Assembly: GCF_000218685.1 (NCBI RefSeq)
Contig: NW_006763310.1
Coordinates: forward strand, 1-64,000
Length of the DNA stretch: 64,000 bases
From: Serpula lacrymans var. lacrymans S7.9
Taxonomy: Eukaryota; Basidiomycota; Agaricomycetes; Boletales; Serpulaceae
Reading direction: 5' to 3'
Shown: positions 1 through 10,089 of the stretch, piece after piece
Layout: each line of letters opens with the position of its first letter
Numbering within the stretch: position 1 is the first letter of the stretch
The notes under the pieces: model-generated
What the model saw: only the letters and a program-made list of their open reading frames with translations
Databases searched by the model: none
Told to the model about the DNA's origin: nothing
Translations under genes and position numbers: made by a program

Positions 1-465
1 GACATATGTAACCCTTCCTAAGCTGTTTGTCTATGAAACTAGATACCTCAAAGTGTCCTTCAAATCTATAGCATGGTCCCAAGGCTTAGCCTCTGGGAAG
101 CGCTCTAATTTGTGTTTAGAAAAGACTTTCCAGAAGCCATGGTACTCGGGAGGTACCAGCCTCTTTATCTCTTCTTCGGGTTTTACCTCATCATCGTCAT
201 CGTCTATCTTTTCTAAAGATCTGAGCTCATAAACGTGACCAGCATTTATCTTTTCAAGACGCTTATCATGACGGACATGACTCGGCTTACCCAAGTTCAC
301 ACATTCCTGAGGGCAACGTGATAATGTGACAACCCCTGTCTGCCAGTCAATCTCAGGATTATGTTTAAATAGCCAGGTCCAGCCCAAGATTAAATTAATC
401 TTCCCTAGTTGGGTAGCTTCAGCAGTGACTCGTTCTCTGTGTCCTTGGTATTCGACAACAAAAGA
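1..465 (-). pseudogene. Gy-A pol: start of RT domain, broken
   Basis: Minus-strand reading gives the protease-RT linker ('GKPSHV', 'PEEEIKRLVP', 'YHGFWKVFSKH') followed by 'PWDHAIDLKD', the run-in to a gypsy reverse transcriptase. Compared with the Gy-B copy at 38260-38400, about 50-60 bases are missing near position 50, which throws the frame. The rest of RT, RNase H and integrase would lie left of the window. It would have copied element RNA to DNA in cytoplasmic particles; here it cannot be functional. Confidence 0.8.
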
Positions 466-1038
466 TCATTTGTGTGTGATACAGCCACCTGCGTTAAGTG
501 TACCGTCAATGTTATAGACGGGAATAGATACATCTAATTTTACAAGGGGGAGTCCAATCTGCTCCGCCCAGTCCTGGTCTATGAAGATTCTGTTAGCGCC
601 TGAATCAAGCAGTGCGCTTGTTGGGTGTACTATGCCCCGGGCAAGGTTTTCCACACCAACGTCTAAACAAATTTCCTTTTGGAATAAATATGTGTGCATC
701 AACACACACCTTGGGATTTTGGGAAAGGGTGGCTCCAGAGAAGAAGAAGAAGTATCGAAAGAAACATGTTTTTCTATTTTATTTTTACCAGAATCAAGCA
801 CCCTAGTGTTTGTCTCGCCGGGGCCACGCTCCAAAGGAGATGCTGGTGCAGCGGTAGTATCATAAATATTACAATCGCATTGCTTCATACAAGTACATAC
901 TTCGGATAACAAATTTAGAAATCTATTTACAAATTGGGGAGCCATCCCCGTCTTTCCTTTATTGCTCGTACAACACCCCGGAGCAGGGGCCACTTTGTTG
1001 TGGTTTATTTCATTGTTCGCAGAAGCGAAGGCACCCAA
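466..1038 (-). pseudogene. Gy-A gag-pol: retroviral-type aspartic protease region
   Basis: Open frame of 190 codons containing 'ALLDSGANRIFID', the D-S-G-A variant of the single aspartic-protease active-site motif, followed by the hydrophobic 'IGLPLVKLDVSIPVYNIDGT' flap-side strands. The upstream acidic/serine-rich stretch is the gag-protease linker. In gypsy elements this domain cleaves the Gag-Pol polyprotein. The same segment is found at 38746-39363. The frame is not continuous with gag or RT, so it is a remnant of a once continuous polyprotein. Confidence 0.85.
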
Positions 1039-1059
1039 GTGACCTAAGCCCCAAATTCT

Positions 1060-2114
1060 TTTCCCTGAGCCTTCATCTCATTGACCTGTTGGTCATAGAA
1101 AAAGGCTTGGATTTTGTCGTAAGCACAACCAGTCAGAGAGTTGAGCGGGTCGTCCAGTTTTTCGGATTCTAATTGGCGCGCCTGGCGCCCTTGGTTTTTT
1201 TTATATTGGGCGGCCTGCACCCCATTTCTGCAGTCTCAGGACATGTGTCCCTCTTGGCCACAGTTGTAACAGTTGCCCTTGAATCTGTGCATCTGTCCGC
1301 CTTGGACCCCACCGATATCCATAGGAGCACCCTCTCCTGGCTGCAGCCCGAACGGCTTGAACCGGTGAGAGTGATTATGTTGGTTTGATAACCCAGGGTG
1401 CCTCTGGGATGTGTTGTTTTGTTTGGTGGACCCGCCACCTTGGTGCATAGTGTAGAGCTCTATGGCTCTACCGACTCGTCGTACTTCCTCACCCGCCAGG
1501 GCCAAGTTGTCGCTTCTTGTATCCTGCAAGTAGATCTGTTCTGCAATGCGAGGGTTCACATTGCGTTCCAGCAGTTCTACTGCATGTTCATTGCCAAGAA
1601 CCCCTTGGATAGAGAGGGCCAGGAATTGGGTTACGAAGTCATCCGTCCTCATGTTTCCTTGTTTGAAGGAACAGATTTGCTGACGCGCCCAGTCACGCTC
1701 AGCTTGCGGTTTGAAGTATTTTTTGATCTCTATCTTGAGATCGTCCCAGGTAGGCCACACTCCCGCAGTGTAGCATTCCTGTAATCTGACTTGGGCGTAT
1801 TGACCCACCACAGGTCCTTTTAGGCGAGATAGCACCACAGTTGCCACCTCAAAATTGTCGGCAAACACGTCCCGGTTTGCCTTGACCCAAATCTGGAGCT
1901 TGATCCACCATTCGGTGAATCGCGCTCTGTCTCCTTCGAAGGTGCCAGGGTCAGCGACGACTTTGACCTTTTTATTGAACTTTTTCTCAACCGAGGGGGT
2001 TGCCACAGGGGGGTTTGCCTGCAGCTTGGCGAGTTGCGTGGTCAACGCCAGGATTTGCTGCCGCATGCTATGCAACAGGGCGTTGACATCTTGTTGTTGG
2101 GGTTGCAACAACAT
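1060..2114 (-). pseudogene. Gy-A gag (capsid/nucleocapsid) with CCHC zinc knuckle
   Basis: The frame starts at an ATG at 2114 ('MLLQPQQQDVNALL') and runs 292 codons before shifting. Residues ~60-190 form the Ty3/gypsy retrotransposon Gag core ('FTEWWIKLQIWVKANRD', 'YFKPQAERDWARQQI', 'FVTQFLALSIQGVLGNEHAVELLE'). Near the C-end lies a CX2CX4H knuckle 'CYNCGQEGHMS', completed after a frameshift. Gag would package element RNA. The same start and core recur at 17421 and 46471 on the minus strand. The shift at the knuckle suggests decay rather than programmed frameshifting, since other copies break at different places. Confidence 0.88.
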
Positions 2115-2632
2115 GTCGACTTGTTCTCTTTATAAGGTAATAAAAATGTAACAGGGGGTCCCTGCTTGCTATCTGCAGATCTATCTCTTCCCAGCTGAGT
2201 ATCGGGTCTCAATCCCCAACTACTCACACTACAGTATTTGAAATTGTATATAAAAGTTATCGTATTAAACCCTGGTCCGAACGGTTGTCAGGGGGTGGTC
2301 CGCTTGTTAAGCTGTCAACCCTTCTCCAGACTGGCGGAGGCAAGTGCCCGGCCTGGTCAGAGGAAAGAGAAAGTGAAGTTTTGTATGTAAATTCTAATCA
2401 ACAGTGGTTCCACACCGACTGCTGAGCTATAGTACTCCCCTTAATGCTGGGGGCCGCATATCAAAGGTTTTGGGTTCTTCTCCCAAAGCACTACAAGGCC
2501 GTCGCTAGGAGCGCACCTATCTGCTATGCGGGATATTCCCAACCAATAACCAAATCTCCTTCACTCTGGAGTCCGGGTGCCCAGTGGGACTTTTGCACAG
2601 ACGTGCGAGAGAGTAGAAAGAGCAAGTCCTAA
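2115..2632 (-). other. Gy-A untranslated leader between 5' LTR and gag
   Basis: About 520 bases without a credible ORF. It is shared with the leaders at 17422-17936 and 46472-46944. The bases next to the LTR read (minus strand) TTAGGACTTGCTC, conserved in all three copies, so this is where the primer-binding site should be. It does not begin with the usual TGG complementary to a tRNA 3' CCA end, so the priming mode is unclear to me. Confidence 0.7.
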
Positions 2633-3051
2633 TGTAACAACCAAGAGTTATTTACTCTGGCGCACACAGGAACACACTATAAAGAAGATGATGAGGGAGT
2701 GGTTATCCCTTAGGCTGCAGTGAGTTAGTAGGTATACAACAGGAGGACTCGCTGAGGAGTCTCCTGGATTTATTGGGGTATATATACTACTACAGGTTTT
2801 GTTTGTACATATGTACTATACAGTTGATAGAGGCAGTGGCTGATGATGTCATAGGGCCTAGCCCGTATGGCCAGCTCCACTGCGTGAGAGAGTAGAATCT
2901 AAAAGAAGAGATAAGGCAACGCGGTGTGAGAAAGAGGAGTTTAGAACAAAAAGGGGAAATGCCGCGTGGCGCCATGTGCGAAAGCTAAAGTACAAAGACA
3001 AAGCGGAGATTGAAAAGAAAGGGAATGTCCAACAATTGTGTTATCGTAACA
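2633..3051 (-). repeat. LTR-1, 5' LTR of Gy-A (419 bp)
   Basis: On the plus strand it runs from TGTAACAACC to GTTATCGTAACA, so in element sense TGTTACGATAAC...GGTTGTTACA. A TATA-like GGTATATATAC at about 2776 lies near the U3/R boundary. Eight other full or partial copies of this LTR occur in the window. Confidence 0.9.
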
Positions 3052-3113
3052 TTGAACCCGTGAGAGTGTTGTTTATGTTGGTTTGATGACCCAGGGCTCC
3101 TCTGGGAATAGTA
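3052..3113 (-). pseudogene. 62-bp gypsy gag remnant next to the Gy-A LTR
   Basis: Minus-strand reading gives 'PGSSNQHKQHSHGF', matching the glycine/histidine-rich segment just before the zinc knuckle in Gy-A (about 1357-1416) and Gy-B (about 39670-39730). It abuts the outer end of the Gy-A LTR and then gives way to the Harbinger ORF1 sequence. This points to an older gypsy copy that received Gy-A and was then mostly lost. Confidence 0.75.
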
Positions 3114-4836
3114 TGAGCATGGGATAGAAATTGTGAAAGGCACCAACTTGAAGATCAAGGCAGACAAACAGCTGAAGTAGATTGGCTCGCTTTAGCCCTA
3201 TTTCTGCAATGCGCTCACTATCACCCTGCTGAAGGAGGGGCTCTATGATGGCCTTCAAATGCTCGCCCTTGGATTCACGTTTTTTTGCCACTCTCATCTG
3301 CTTTGGCTCCGCGGGCTTTGTTGGTGAGGGGACAGGCTCCTTGACCTCACAAGCACATTTTGATGTGGGGGTAGGTAGCTGAGAAACTGTTGTAACCCCA
3401 CCACCACACACGGGTGAACGTCCACGAGAAGAGGCTTGCTGAGGGGTGGAATGGGTGGATTGTTGGCACTGATGGCCAGAAGTTGGGACAGGCGGTGGCA
3501 GTTCATTGCCGGATGCAGAATGGATAAACACATAGGATGGAAGAGATGGTAGGGCAATACTTGTAGGGTCTGATTCATTGCTGTTGATAGACAAACTAGA
3601 TAGCAATGGCTCAGACAATGATAAAGGAGCAGTGGACCGGTGGTGATGGAACTGCAGGGAGGCCATGTAAGGGCCTTGATTGCTTTGCGGTGGGTAGGAT
3701 ACGACCGGCAAGTCAGATTGGGACGGATTTGACCTCACAAAAATTTGCTGAGATGCCGAGTTTAAACTGTGACGTTTAATGCTGGGACTGAGCTGCTGAC
3801 TGGGGGAAATAATGTTCTGAAACTGGCTGCCACTGCCACAGCTATTCACACTTGTGGGTTTGCTACCGCTATTGTGCTGCTCAGTAGTGTTGTAGGGAAT
3901 GTCAGCCTGCTGAGAGTGATTGCTGCCACTGTACAGACTCTTGTGGCCCCCATACTGGCCCTGACTGTTGTTATGGGGGTCTTATTCTATCATATCCCAT
4001 CCACCCCCTTGATAATGTATGTTCATGCCTTGCTCAAACGCCCCATCATCACCCCTCATCGAGAAAAAAACAGTCATGGCTTGACCTGCAAGATTTTGGC
4101 CAGGTGCGGATGTCGTAGGCTTTGCGTTATATTTCGGTGATGATTTCCAAAATGCGTTGAGGCAATCCCACCAAGGGAACTTTGCCCGGACTCATTCTTC
4201 ATCAAGTCAATATGTAACTACTACATATAAGTAACCTACTACTTACCTAGAGGGCTACTGAACTGAGCATCAGATGGATCATCTGAGATGAGACCGCTGC
4301 CTGTGGAGCCTAAGTCACACATATGGCTCTTGTAGGCTTTACTGAGGCTTATCAACAGGTTAGTCAATGATTGGAGGGATATGTCGTGAAATATACCTTG
4401 TGAGATGGTTCTGAACAGACTCACCAAACCATTTGTGGTAATGATCAACAGATATCTGAAGATCAGTATTGGAATCATTGTTGAAGACATGGCGGGCAAT
4501 ACACCTGTGTAATGCTGCCTTGGTGTATTTTGTGCTCTTCAAAGTGTCCCAGTTTTCTTCCTTTGCAACCACAGGGGAGTCTGAAAATAATACATATCTA
4601 TGTTTAGGATGCTTTTCCAACCAATTGACCAACCTGTCTGTGCGGGATTTGGTCCAATTAATCTGAGAGGGTCTGGGGGGTTTACCTTGTTTTTGAAGGG
4701 TTTCTACAGAAGCAGTTTGGCAGCTTGTCTCTGTTGCATTCAAATCGTGAGGATTGTCAGAGGACTGAGAGTGCTCGGATGGTAGGGCCATGACTTGAGT
4801 AAGGGTGCGGGGGACCACCAGACACACCAGACACAC
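3114..4836 (-). pseudogene. Harbinger ORF1: Myb/SANT-like DNA-binding protein, split
   Basis: The N-terminal part (4836 down to 4360) carries 'NWTKSRTDRLVNWLEKHPKHRYVLFSDS', the tryptophan-rich helix region of the Myb/SANT-like proteins that accompany Harbinger transposases. A second piece (about 4330-4240) gives 'LGSTGSGLISDD'. A proline/serine/glutamine-rich linker and a charged helical C-terminus ('MRVAKKRESKGEHLKAI') follow at 3849-3114. The pieces are in different frames, partly because of introns and partly because of decay. In active elements this protein binds the ends and helps bring the transposase into the nucleus. Confidence 0.7.
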
Positions 4837-5199
4837 ACCCTTCCAGCCTGTAGCAAGGTTAAAGCGCCGATTTGTCTCGGAGGACTTGCCGCATAGTTTT
4901 ATTCAATTTTCTAAAAAATATTATTATTTGGTATGAAATTCAGTTACCTGCCCCGCATTCCGTCCTGATGATGTGGCAACCTTGAAGCCAGAGATCCCGA
5001 TCTTGTCTAAGCGACTTTCTTCAACATCCACCTTGAACAAGGCTAGTGAACGCAGTGAAAATTGTAGCCACATTGGAAATTCTCATGCTTATAAGAACAG
5101 ACAGCACAAGTGACTTTTGACTCGATAAAATTTGATCACTTAACTGTATTATTATTACTCAAAAGATAATGTAGAGCAGCTCGGTCAAGAGCAGCGGAA
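4837..5199. other. No gene recognised between Harbinger ORF1 and the Helitron scrap
   Basis: AT-rich, with stops in all frames. A run around 4900-4935 is nearly pure A/T. The motif 'ACATCCACCTTGAACAAGGCTA' (about 5027-5047) recurs in near-identical form at about 7899-7918, so this stretch holds a short dispersed repeat, but I cannot assign it to a family. Confidence 0.5.
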
Positions 5200-5448
5200 T
5201 GCTTTTGATACCATTGTGCAGTCAAATCATCATAATTGGGGAACAACTTGCTTTATTCACAGTGTTGGAGGTACTTGTAGGGGAAAACCTTATCTCTGTA
5301 ATACAATCACTGCTGTTGTTTGAGCAAGGGATAATTATAATGTTACTCTATATGTAGCATCCTCTGGGATTGCATCCCTGCTCTTGGGGGGTGACCGCAC
5401 AGCGCATTTGTGCCTTGGAATCCCTATTCCTGTGAATGAGGTATCCAC
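5200..5448 (+). pseudogene. Helitron-type Pif1-like helicase fragment (Walker A region)
   Basis: Plus-strand translation from about 5235 reads 'FIHSVGGTCRGKPYLCNTI', a degraded Walker A loop of a Pif1-family helicase (normal GGxGTGKTxLxN), then after one in-frame stop 'VASSGIASLLLGGDRTAHL' and 'GIPIPVNE', the next conserved blocks of Helitron RepHel helicases. In Helitrons this domain unwinds DNA during rolling-circle transposition. Only about 70 codons remain and the nucleotide-binding lysine loop is altered (G-K-P for G-K-T), so it is dead. Other helicase pieces are at 16380-16640 and 19269-19556. Confidence 0.8.
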
Positions 5449-5806
5449 ATGGATTCCAAGGAAGTAGACTTCCTCGGTATGATAATAGGCCAAAAAGGAA
5501 TCAGGATGGATCATGAGAAAGTTCAAGCTATTTTGAACTGGCCTGAACCTACTCGCGTCAAAGGAGTTAGGGCCTTCCTTGGCTTAGGCAATTTTTACCA
5601 AAGATTTGTTGAAAACTTTGCAAAAATAACAAGACCGTTGAACGATCTCACTAAAATGGATATCGTTTGGCACTGGGGCGCCAAAGAACAAGAGACTTTT
5701 GATAAGCTTAAGTAGGTATTTACAACAGCGCCCATATTAGCATTTCCAGAATTAGACAAAGAGTTCCGACTAGAAACCGACTCTTCTGATTTTGCTACTG
5801 GGGCTG
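5449..5806 (+). pseudogene. gypsy RT/RNase H junction fragment
   Basis: Reads '[20 protein letters not shown]', 'GVRAFLGLGNFYQRFVENF', 'PLNDLTK' and, after a stop, '[20 protein letters not shown]', the thumb/connection of a gypsy RT and the start of RNase H with its first acidic residue (E-T-D). It is similar to the decayed segment at 37500-37790 (minus strand). It starts directly at the broken end of the helicase fragment, so both were probably moved or broken together. Confidence 0.88.
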
Positions 5807-6105
5807 TCAGCAGCAGCAGATTGAACCCGCAAAACTGCAGATAACTTGCGAAGAAAATGAGTAGTACTGCTGAACATTTATCTTTTTTTGTAGGTTTGAT
5901 ATTTTTCCTTTGCTCGTTTATATGTTTCATATCATGTTTCATGTTTACTTACACAAGTCTTATGGTGTTTATGTTGTTATGTACTTCTGTTGTTGTATAT
6001 GCTGTATGTCTTTCTAGTTATGTTTTGGCCTTTGTTGGTTTATGTCAAGAATAAACATTGTGTTGCTGTTGTGAAACCATAAAACATATGTGAAGTATGT
6101 AAGTA
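5807..6105. other. No gene recognised; AT-rich spacer
   Basis: Hydrophobic plus-strand translation here (residues such as 'FFVGLIFFLCSF') is what T-rich DNA encodes by chance. I see no conserved motif. It separates the gypsy RT scrap from the 3' end of the Harbinger transposase. Confidence 0.5.
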
Positions 6106-7591
6106 TCAGTACAAGTGACTGTTGAAGAGAGCATCAAAAAGAGTCTGCCTAAGTGATTGACTAGGATTCTGTGGTGCAGGATTATCCTTATCCTCTTGTC
6201 TATTTGAATCATCCACATCCATGTCAATGCCTCTCTCATGATTGCAATTATCTAGTTCTTGTTGTATTTCCTGCTGCCAATCATTAGGAATAGTGGCACC
6301 TGACTGCCTGTTTTCTTCAATACTGATGATAAGGTTGGGCAGAATAAAGCAGCAACGAATCCAGATAATGGTAAACTTCTTCTTGTTTTCCGAGTCAATT
6401 TGTACCCGTAACTCTTTGAGGGTTTGGAATCGGATCTTGAAAAGTCCAATGGCATGTTCACAGCATATCCGGATACGTGACAACTGGTAGTTAAACTGAG
6501 ACTGTCTTGCAGTGAGGCCACGGCCTGAAGCCTGTTTGAATGGTGCTACACACCAAGGTGTGATAGGATATGCAGAGTCTGCCCAAAGCCATTCACCTGG
6601 TGCAAGAATGACTTCATGATTGCGTGATATGAGGGTGTCTTGAAGGGCAGATGAGTTGTGGGTGCTCCCTGTATGTCCTAGGCCATAATCCACAATCCTG
6701 AGATTGTGTGGAAGAATTATAATCTGGGGAAAGGATCAGATTATTCCTATAATTCTGAAGTAATACAAATCACCTGAGAATTCAAGGAATAATTGGATTT
6801 CCTGTCAAAGAAGGTCTCCACAAAGTAGCTTGGCTTTTGGAAGAGACAAAAGTTGGTGCCATCAACTGCCAAACATCCATATCTCCACTCTGCACACACT
6901 TGACTCTCTACCCATGCCTTGGCAGCATCTTTCTCCTGCTGAGTAGGGGGCCCCATAACTTCATCATGCAAAGACAGAATAGCAATCATACACCAATTGG
7001 TGCTATTCACTACAGTCCCAACAGAGAAACCTGCCCAGTCAGCTATGTCAGCAGGAGTGGCTCCATTACCATAATGTCCTAGACGATTCAAAAACATAGA
7101 GAGCTGGTGCTCTACAGGGGTTTGTGGTGTATTGGAATTATTATGGAATATGGGGTGATTACTGATCCTAGCCAAAATAGCATCAAAAGTTTCTGGTCAA
7201 CATTGATTAGCATGTTGGAATCGAGTCTGATTGTGTTGGCGTGACCACTCCATATGAGGGAACTGGGATAATCGGGGTGCTGCTGGGTATGTGGTAAATA
7301 CTCTGGTATTTTGTATTTCACTAGATAAATGCAGGTATTCTGCAATTAATATTTGTATATGACGTGCTTGAGGACGTAAATGCACTGCTGGCATGTCCTG
7401 TGCCTGCTGGACAGATGATATACCTAACATATTCAAGATAAAATTGTTAGAATTTATATAAACAATGAAATGATAGACTCACCTGACATAGCAGACATGG
7501 ACTGTATCAGGGACAACGGACTGCTCGGAAGTGACAGGTCACGTGACCCATCACCTTCCAAATTGCCATCTTGATTTTTGGTTTGGGACAT
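6106..7591 (-). pseudogene. PIF/Harbinger DDE transposase, nearly intact, one in-frame stop
   Basis: Exon 1 starts at ATG 7591 and ends at a GTGAGT donor near 7483 ('SAMSG|GTGAGT'). Exon 2 starts near 7427 and carries the helix-turn-helix ('TPADIADWAGFSVGTV') and 'CLAVDGTNF' with the first catalytic Asp. A further intron lies around 6720-6765. The last exon has 'RIVDYGLGHTGSTHNS' (second Asp), 'WADSAYP' and 'RICCEHAIGLFKIRFQ', whose Glu is the third catalytic residue. All three acidic residues of the DDE nuclease are present. A TGA at about 7190-7193 after 'FQHANQC' interrupts exon 2. The acidic C-terminal tail ends at 6106. It cuts and pastes its own element in the nucleus. Confidence 0.85.
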
Positions 7592-8172
7592 CGGAGAATG
7601 CCGGCGGATCAGCTGGCGGAGGAGAAGTATGAACAAGCTGTCGAGTTCGTTGAGGTGCTGCTGGCAAAGGGTAGGCTGGTGTCATCAGGACATTGTGCTT
7701 GGGGATTCAAGGGGGGCATGCCCAACTTTATATGTCATTACTCAAATGCTATTCATTCTCCTCCTCAATGTACACCGGTTTTTTGTACAGGTATATCTAT
7801 TTAATTTTACAGCCTCGGTTTGATGTAAGTACATAGTTGTTGCTTCAATTGCCGTTGCTAAGCTGACAGTGCTTGGTTACAGCTTTTGCTGCTCCTCAAC
7901 ATCCACCTTGAACGAGGCTACTACTACTGTACTGCTGCTCCTGTGTTGCCACAAAAACCACATGAGCAAAACTAAGCAAAATAACCGATGCAACGTGGCT
8001 TGCACGCGGCATTTAGAACCACTGTCCCCTTTGTTATAGATAGAATAGAATAGAATATAATATAATATATACCACAGCCTCTGGCATACCTGGCCCATGG
8101 TTACTGATGAATTCTTTGATGATGTACAACTTAGTATGAAGATGAATTTCTGCAGATACAAAGAATAGGAAA
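7592..8172. other. No gene recognised between Harbinger and solo LTR
   Basis: A short GC-richer plus-strand frame at 7571-7804 ('MPADQLAEEKYEQAVEFVEVLL') looks protein-like for about 40 codons and then degenerates. I do not recognise it. A small AT microsatellite (TAGAATA/TATAA repeats) lies at about 8036-8070. Confidence 0.4.
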
Positions 8173-8590
8173 TGTAACAACCAAGAGTTAGTTACTCTGG
8201 CACACACTAAGGCACACTATAAAGATGATGATGAGGGAGTGGTTACCCCTTAGGCTGCAGTGAGTTAGTTGGTATACAACAGGAGGACTCGCTGAGGAGT
8301 CTTCTGGATCTATTGAGGTATATATACTAATACAGCGTGTTTGTACTTATGTACTGTACAGTTGATAAAAAGCAGTGGCTGATGATGTCAGAGGGTGCAG
8401 CCCGTGTGACCAGCTCCACTGTGTGAGAGACTTGTAGCTAAAATAGAAATAAAGGCAGCGCAGCACGAGAAAGAGGAGTTTGAACGAAATGGAAAGTGCC
8501 GCATGGCATGAAGTGTGAAAACTATAGTAAAAGGTTAAAGCAGAGAATGAATATTTAAAGGAAAGGTCCGAAAATTGTGTTATCGTAACA
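8173..8590 (-). repeat. Solo LTR-1 (418 bp) with perfect TSD GGAAA
   Basis: TGTAACAACC at 8173 to GTTATCGTAACA at 8590. The five bases before (8168-8172) and after (8591-8595) are both GGAAA, the duplicated target, which shows insertion of a whole element followed by LTR-LTR recombination that removed the interior. Confidence 0.95.
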
Positions 8591-9245
8591 GGAAAAGTAT
8601 TCGAATACAAAGAACTCAGTGGTTTTGTGTGAGAATGTAAGGCCATATCATGCTGAAGTCTCCGTTGCATTTGAAAATATCTAAATGCCAGATGATTGTC
8701 TGTCATTCTGGTTCACCTCTCCTTCCATATTCATTTGAGGTGTCTTTGGGCGATATTTTGAAAATTGAACATCGCTGGTTGAAAGCTGAACACATTGTCT
8801 CTGCACATTCAATAGCCATATGGCATGTGTGTTGCTCTGGTGAAACACCCTGAACGTTGTCTCCATCTGCTACATTGATAATTTGGAACCCTCAAGCGCG
8901 ATATTTGGCAAGACAAGCGGAAATGCGGGTTGGATGCAGACCTAAAGGGGAAACTACCATAGGGTTCAAAAGTGTTCTGTATTGGGATGTGATGATTGGA
9001 TATGCTGAAAAGAAAGATTCAGCAGAGACGTAATTCATGACTGCTGTTAAATGGAATCAAAAAATTGATGTTACTACACAAGGAGAGCCTGCCAGCTGGT
9101 ATTTCATAGGGACATGATAATCCACCTTGACACTGGCTGCAAAAGTTTGACTAAGCATACATCCTTTTCATTCTGTAGGTCTTGAACCTTTATCAATACA
9201 ACTGCTCCTTCCATTGATGCGCGAAGAACAAGGCAAGGGGGAAAA
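8591..9245. other. Unassigned stretch with one protein-like minus-strand frame
   Basis: On the minus strand, about 8880-8681 reads through 'INVADGDNVQGVSP' and 'SPKDTSNEYGRRGEPE' with some protein-like character, but it is short and I do not recognise a family. The remainder shows nothing. Confidence 0.35.
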
Positions 9246-9379
9246 CACACCAAGCATGACAGACTTTTGCATTATTCTGACAAAACCTTGTAGGTCCAAA
9301 AATACAATCAAATATTTTAACTACTTTCAGGCTTTTTCATCAATTTTGGGTGTGACAAAAGTTAGTTATGCTTGGTGTG
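9246..9379. mobile_element. Short foldback/MITE copy FB-1 (134 bp)
   Basis: The ends are inverted repeats: CACACCAAGCATGACAG at the left and TTAGTTATGCTTGGTGTG at the right, 24 bp with a few mismatches. Flanking AAA on both sides fits a 3-bp TSD. The internal block 'TTGTAGGTCCAAAAATACAA' is shared with the FB copies at 18354-18430 and 21917-22101. It has no coding capacity. This copy looks like a deletion derivative of the longer hairpin element split by Gy-C. Confidence 0.72.
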
Positions 9380-10022
9380 AAACAACATAATGGTGGTACA
9401 GTTGTAGAATACGGACCGAATTTAGGGGGAGAAAAACGCCAGTCAGATGGCATCAACATCACGTGATTTAAGCCGGGCCGGACAACCCTGCAAAAACAGA
9501 CGGGACACTTTTTCTCACCCATACCTGGGCCAGGAATATATCCTGACTTCCTCATGTCCTGTCTGATTCCGGTGACTATCTATTTTACTCGGGTATCTAG
9601 ACATTATCCATAGCCAGTTAAAACCTGGTTTCCGCAGTGAAATGATATTTATTTCAAGTTATGCACTGCCGATTACAAAGCCCTCTGACCCAGATGGCGG
9701 ATCCTCTGACTCAGATATCGCTGTTTTGCAAAAAGCCATCTGGACTATGAGCCTGTCACAGAACAATTATTCGTAGTTGAATCACATTCCATATCAGACA
9801 TCGACTCAGGCATCAGAAAAACTTGGACATGTGATATCATCGATGAAGCCAAGCGTGTTGGTTCCCAGGCATTACTGCTTCCAGGCTGATAGTACCGTTT
9901 TGTTCGCTCTAACAGATTCGTTTGCGGCCTCTAACTTGTTAACCATGCTCAGCCTCAGCGCTCATGCCTGATCTTACAATGCTATACAGTGGTACTCCTG
10001 AGAAGGTGTCAGGCCAGGCCTT
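9380..10022. other. Unassigned spacer upstream of the membrane-protein gene
   Basis: Contains a GC-richer patch around 9440-9500 with CACGTG-like sequence (ATCACGTGAT at about 9460) but no conserved ORF. The 64-codon plus-strand frame at 9777 shows no recognisable motif. Confidence 0.4.
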
Positions 10023-10043
10023 CGGTATATATATGCATATAAG
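10023..10043 (+). promoter_or_regulatory. Likely TATA box of the membrane-protein gene
   Basis: GGTATATATATGCATATAAG lies about 50-65 bp upstream of the ATG at 10090, a plausible core promoter position for a short 5' UTR. Inferred from position and sequence only. Confidence 0.5.
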
Positions 10044-10089
10044 GTACAGGTAGGTTGTTTTGTTACTCCTAGTCCTCATTGTCACTGGG

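Larger units (their letters stand above)
1..3051 (-). mobile_element. Ty3/gypsy element Gy-A (partial, runs off left edge)
   Basis: Minus-strand order is 5' LTR (2633-3051), leader, gag with zinc knuckle, aspartic protease and the start of reverse transcriptase, cut by the window edge. It belongs to the same family as Gy-B (37128-47347) and Gy-C (16725-21916), whose chromodomain marks the family as chromoviral Ty3/gypsy. Protein reading frames are broken by small deletions, so it is not autonomous. Its 5' LTR sits directly against a gag remnant of another copy (3052-3113), so this element probably inserted into an older relative. Confidence 0.9.
3114..7591 (-). mobile_element. PIF/Harbinger DNA transposon with two genes, interrupted
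   Basis: Two minus-strand genes lie in the arrangement typical of PIF/Harbinger elements: a Myb/SANT-like DNA-binding protein (3114-4836) and a DDE transposase (6106-7591). The 1.2-kb interval between them holds a Helitron helicase fragment (5200-5448) and a gypsy RT fragment (5449-5806), both on the opposite strand, so the element was hit after it arrived. I could not identify terminal inverted repeats or the 3-bp TSD by eye, so the outer limits are gene limits only. Confidence 0.78.

Noticed and set aside
2600..2632. Standard tRNA 3'-end primer-binding site for the Gy elements
   Set aside because: The conserved bases next to the LTR do not begin with TGG and I could not match them to a tRNA end. 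Self-priming is possible but not shown.
4900..4935. Possible replication origin in an A/T run
   Set aside because: A short A/T stretch alone is not evidence for an origin in a basidiomycete.
5857..6054. Small hydrophobic membrane protein
   Set aside because: T-rich DNA gives Phe/Leu/Val runs by chance; no homologous copy and no start context.
9440..9500. GC-richer patch with a CACGTG core as a promoter
   Set aside because: It lies about 600 bp upstream of the membrane-protein gene with no nearby ORF; a single E-box is not sufficient.
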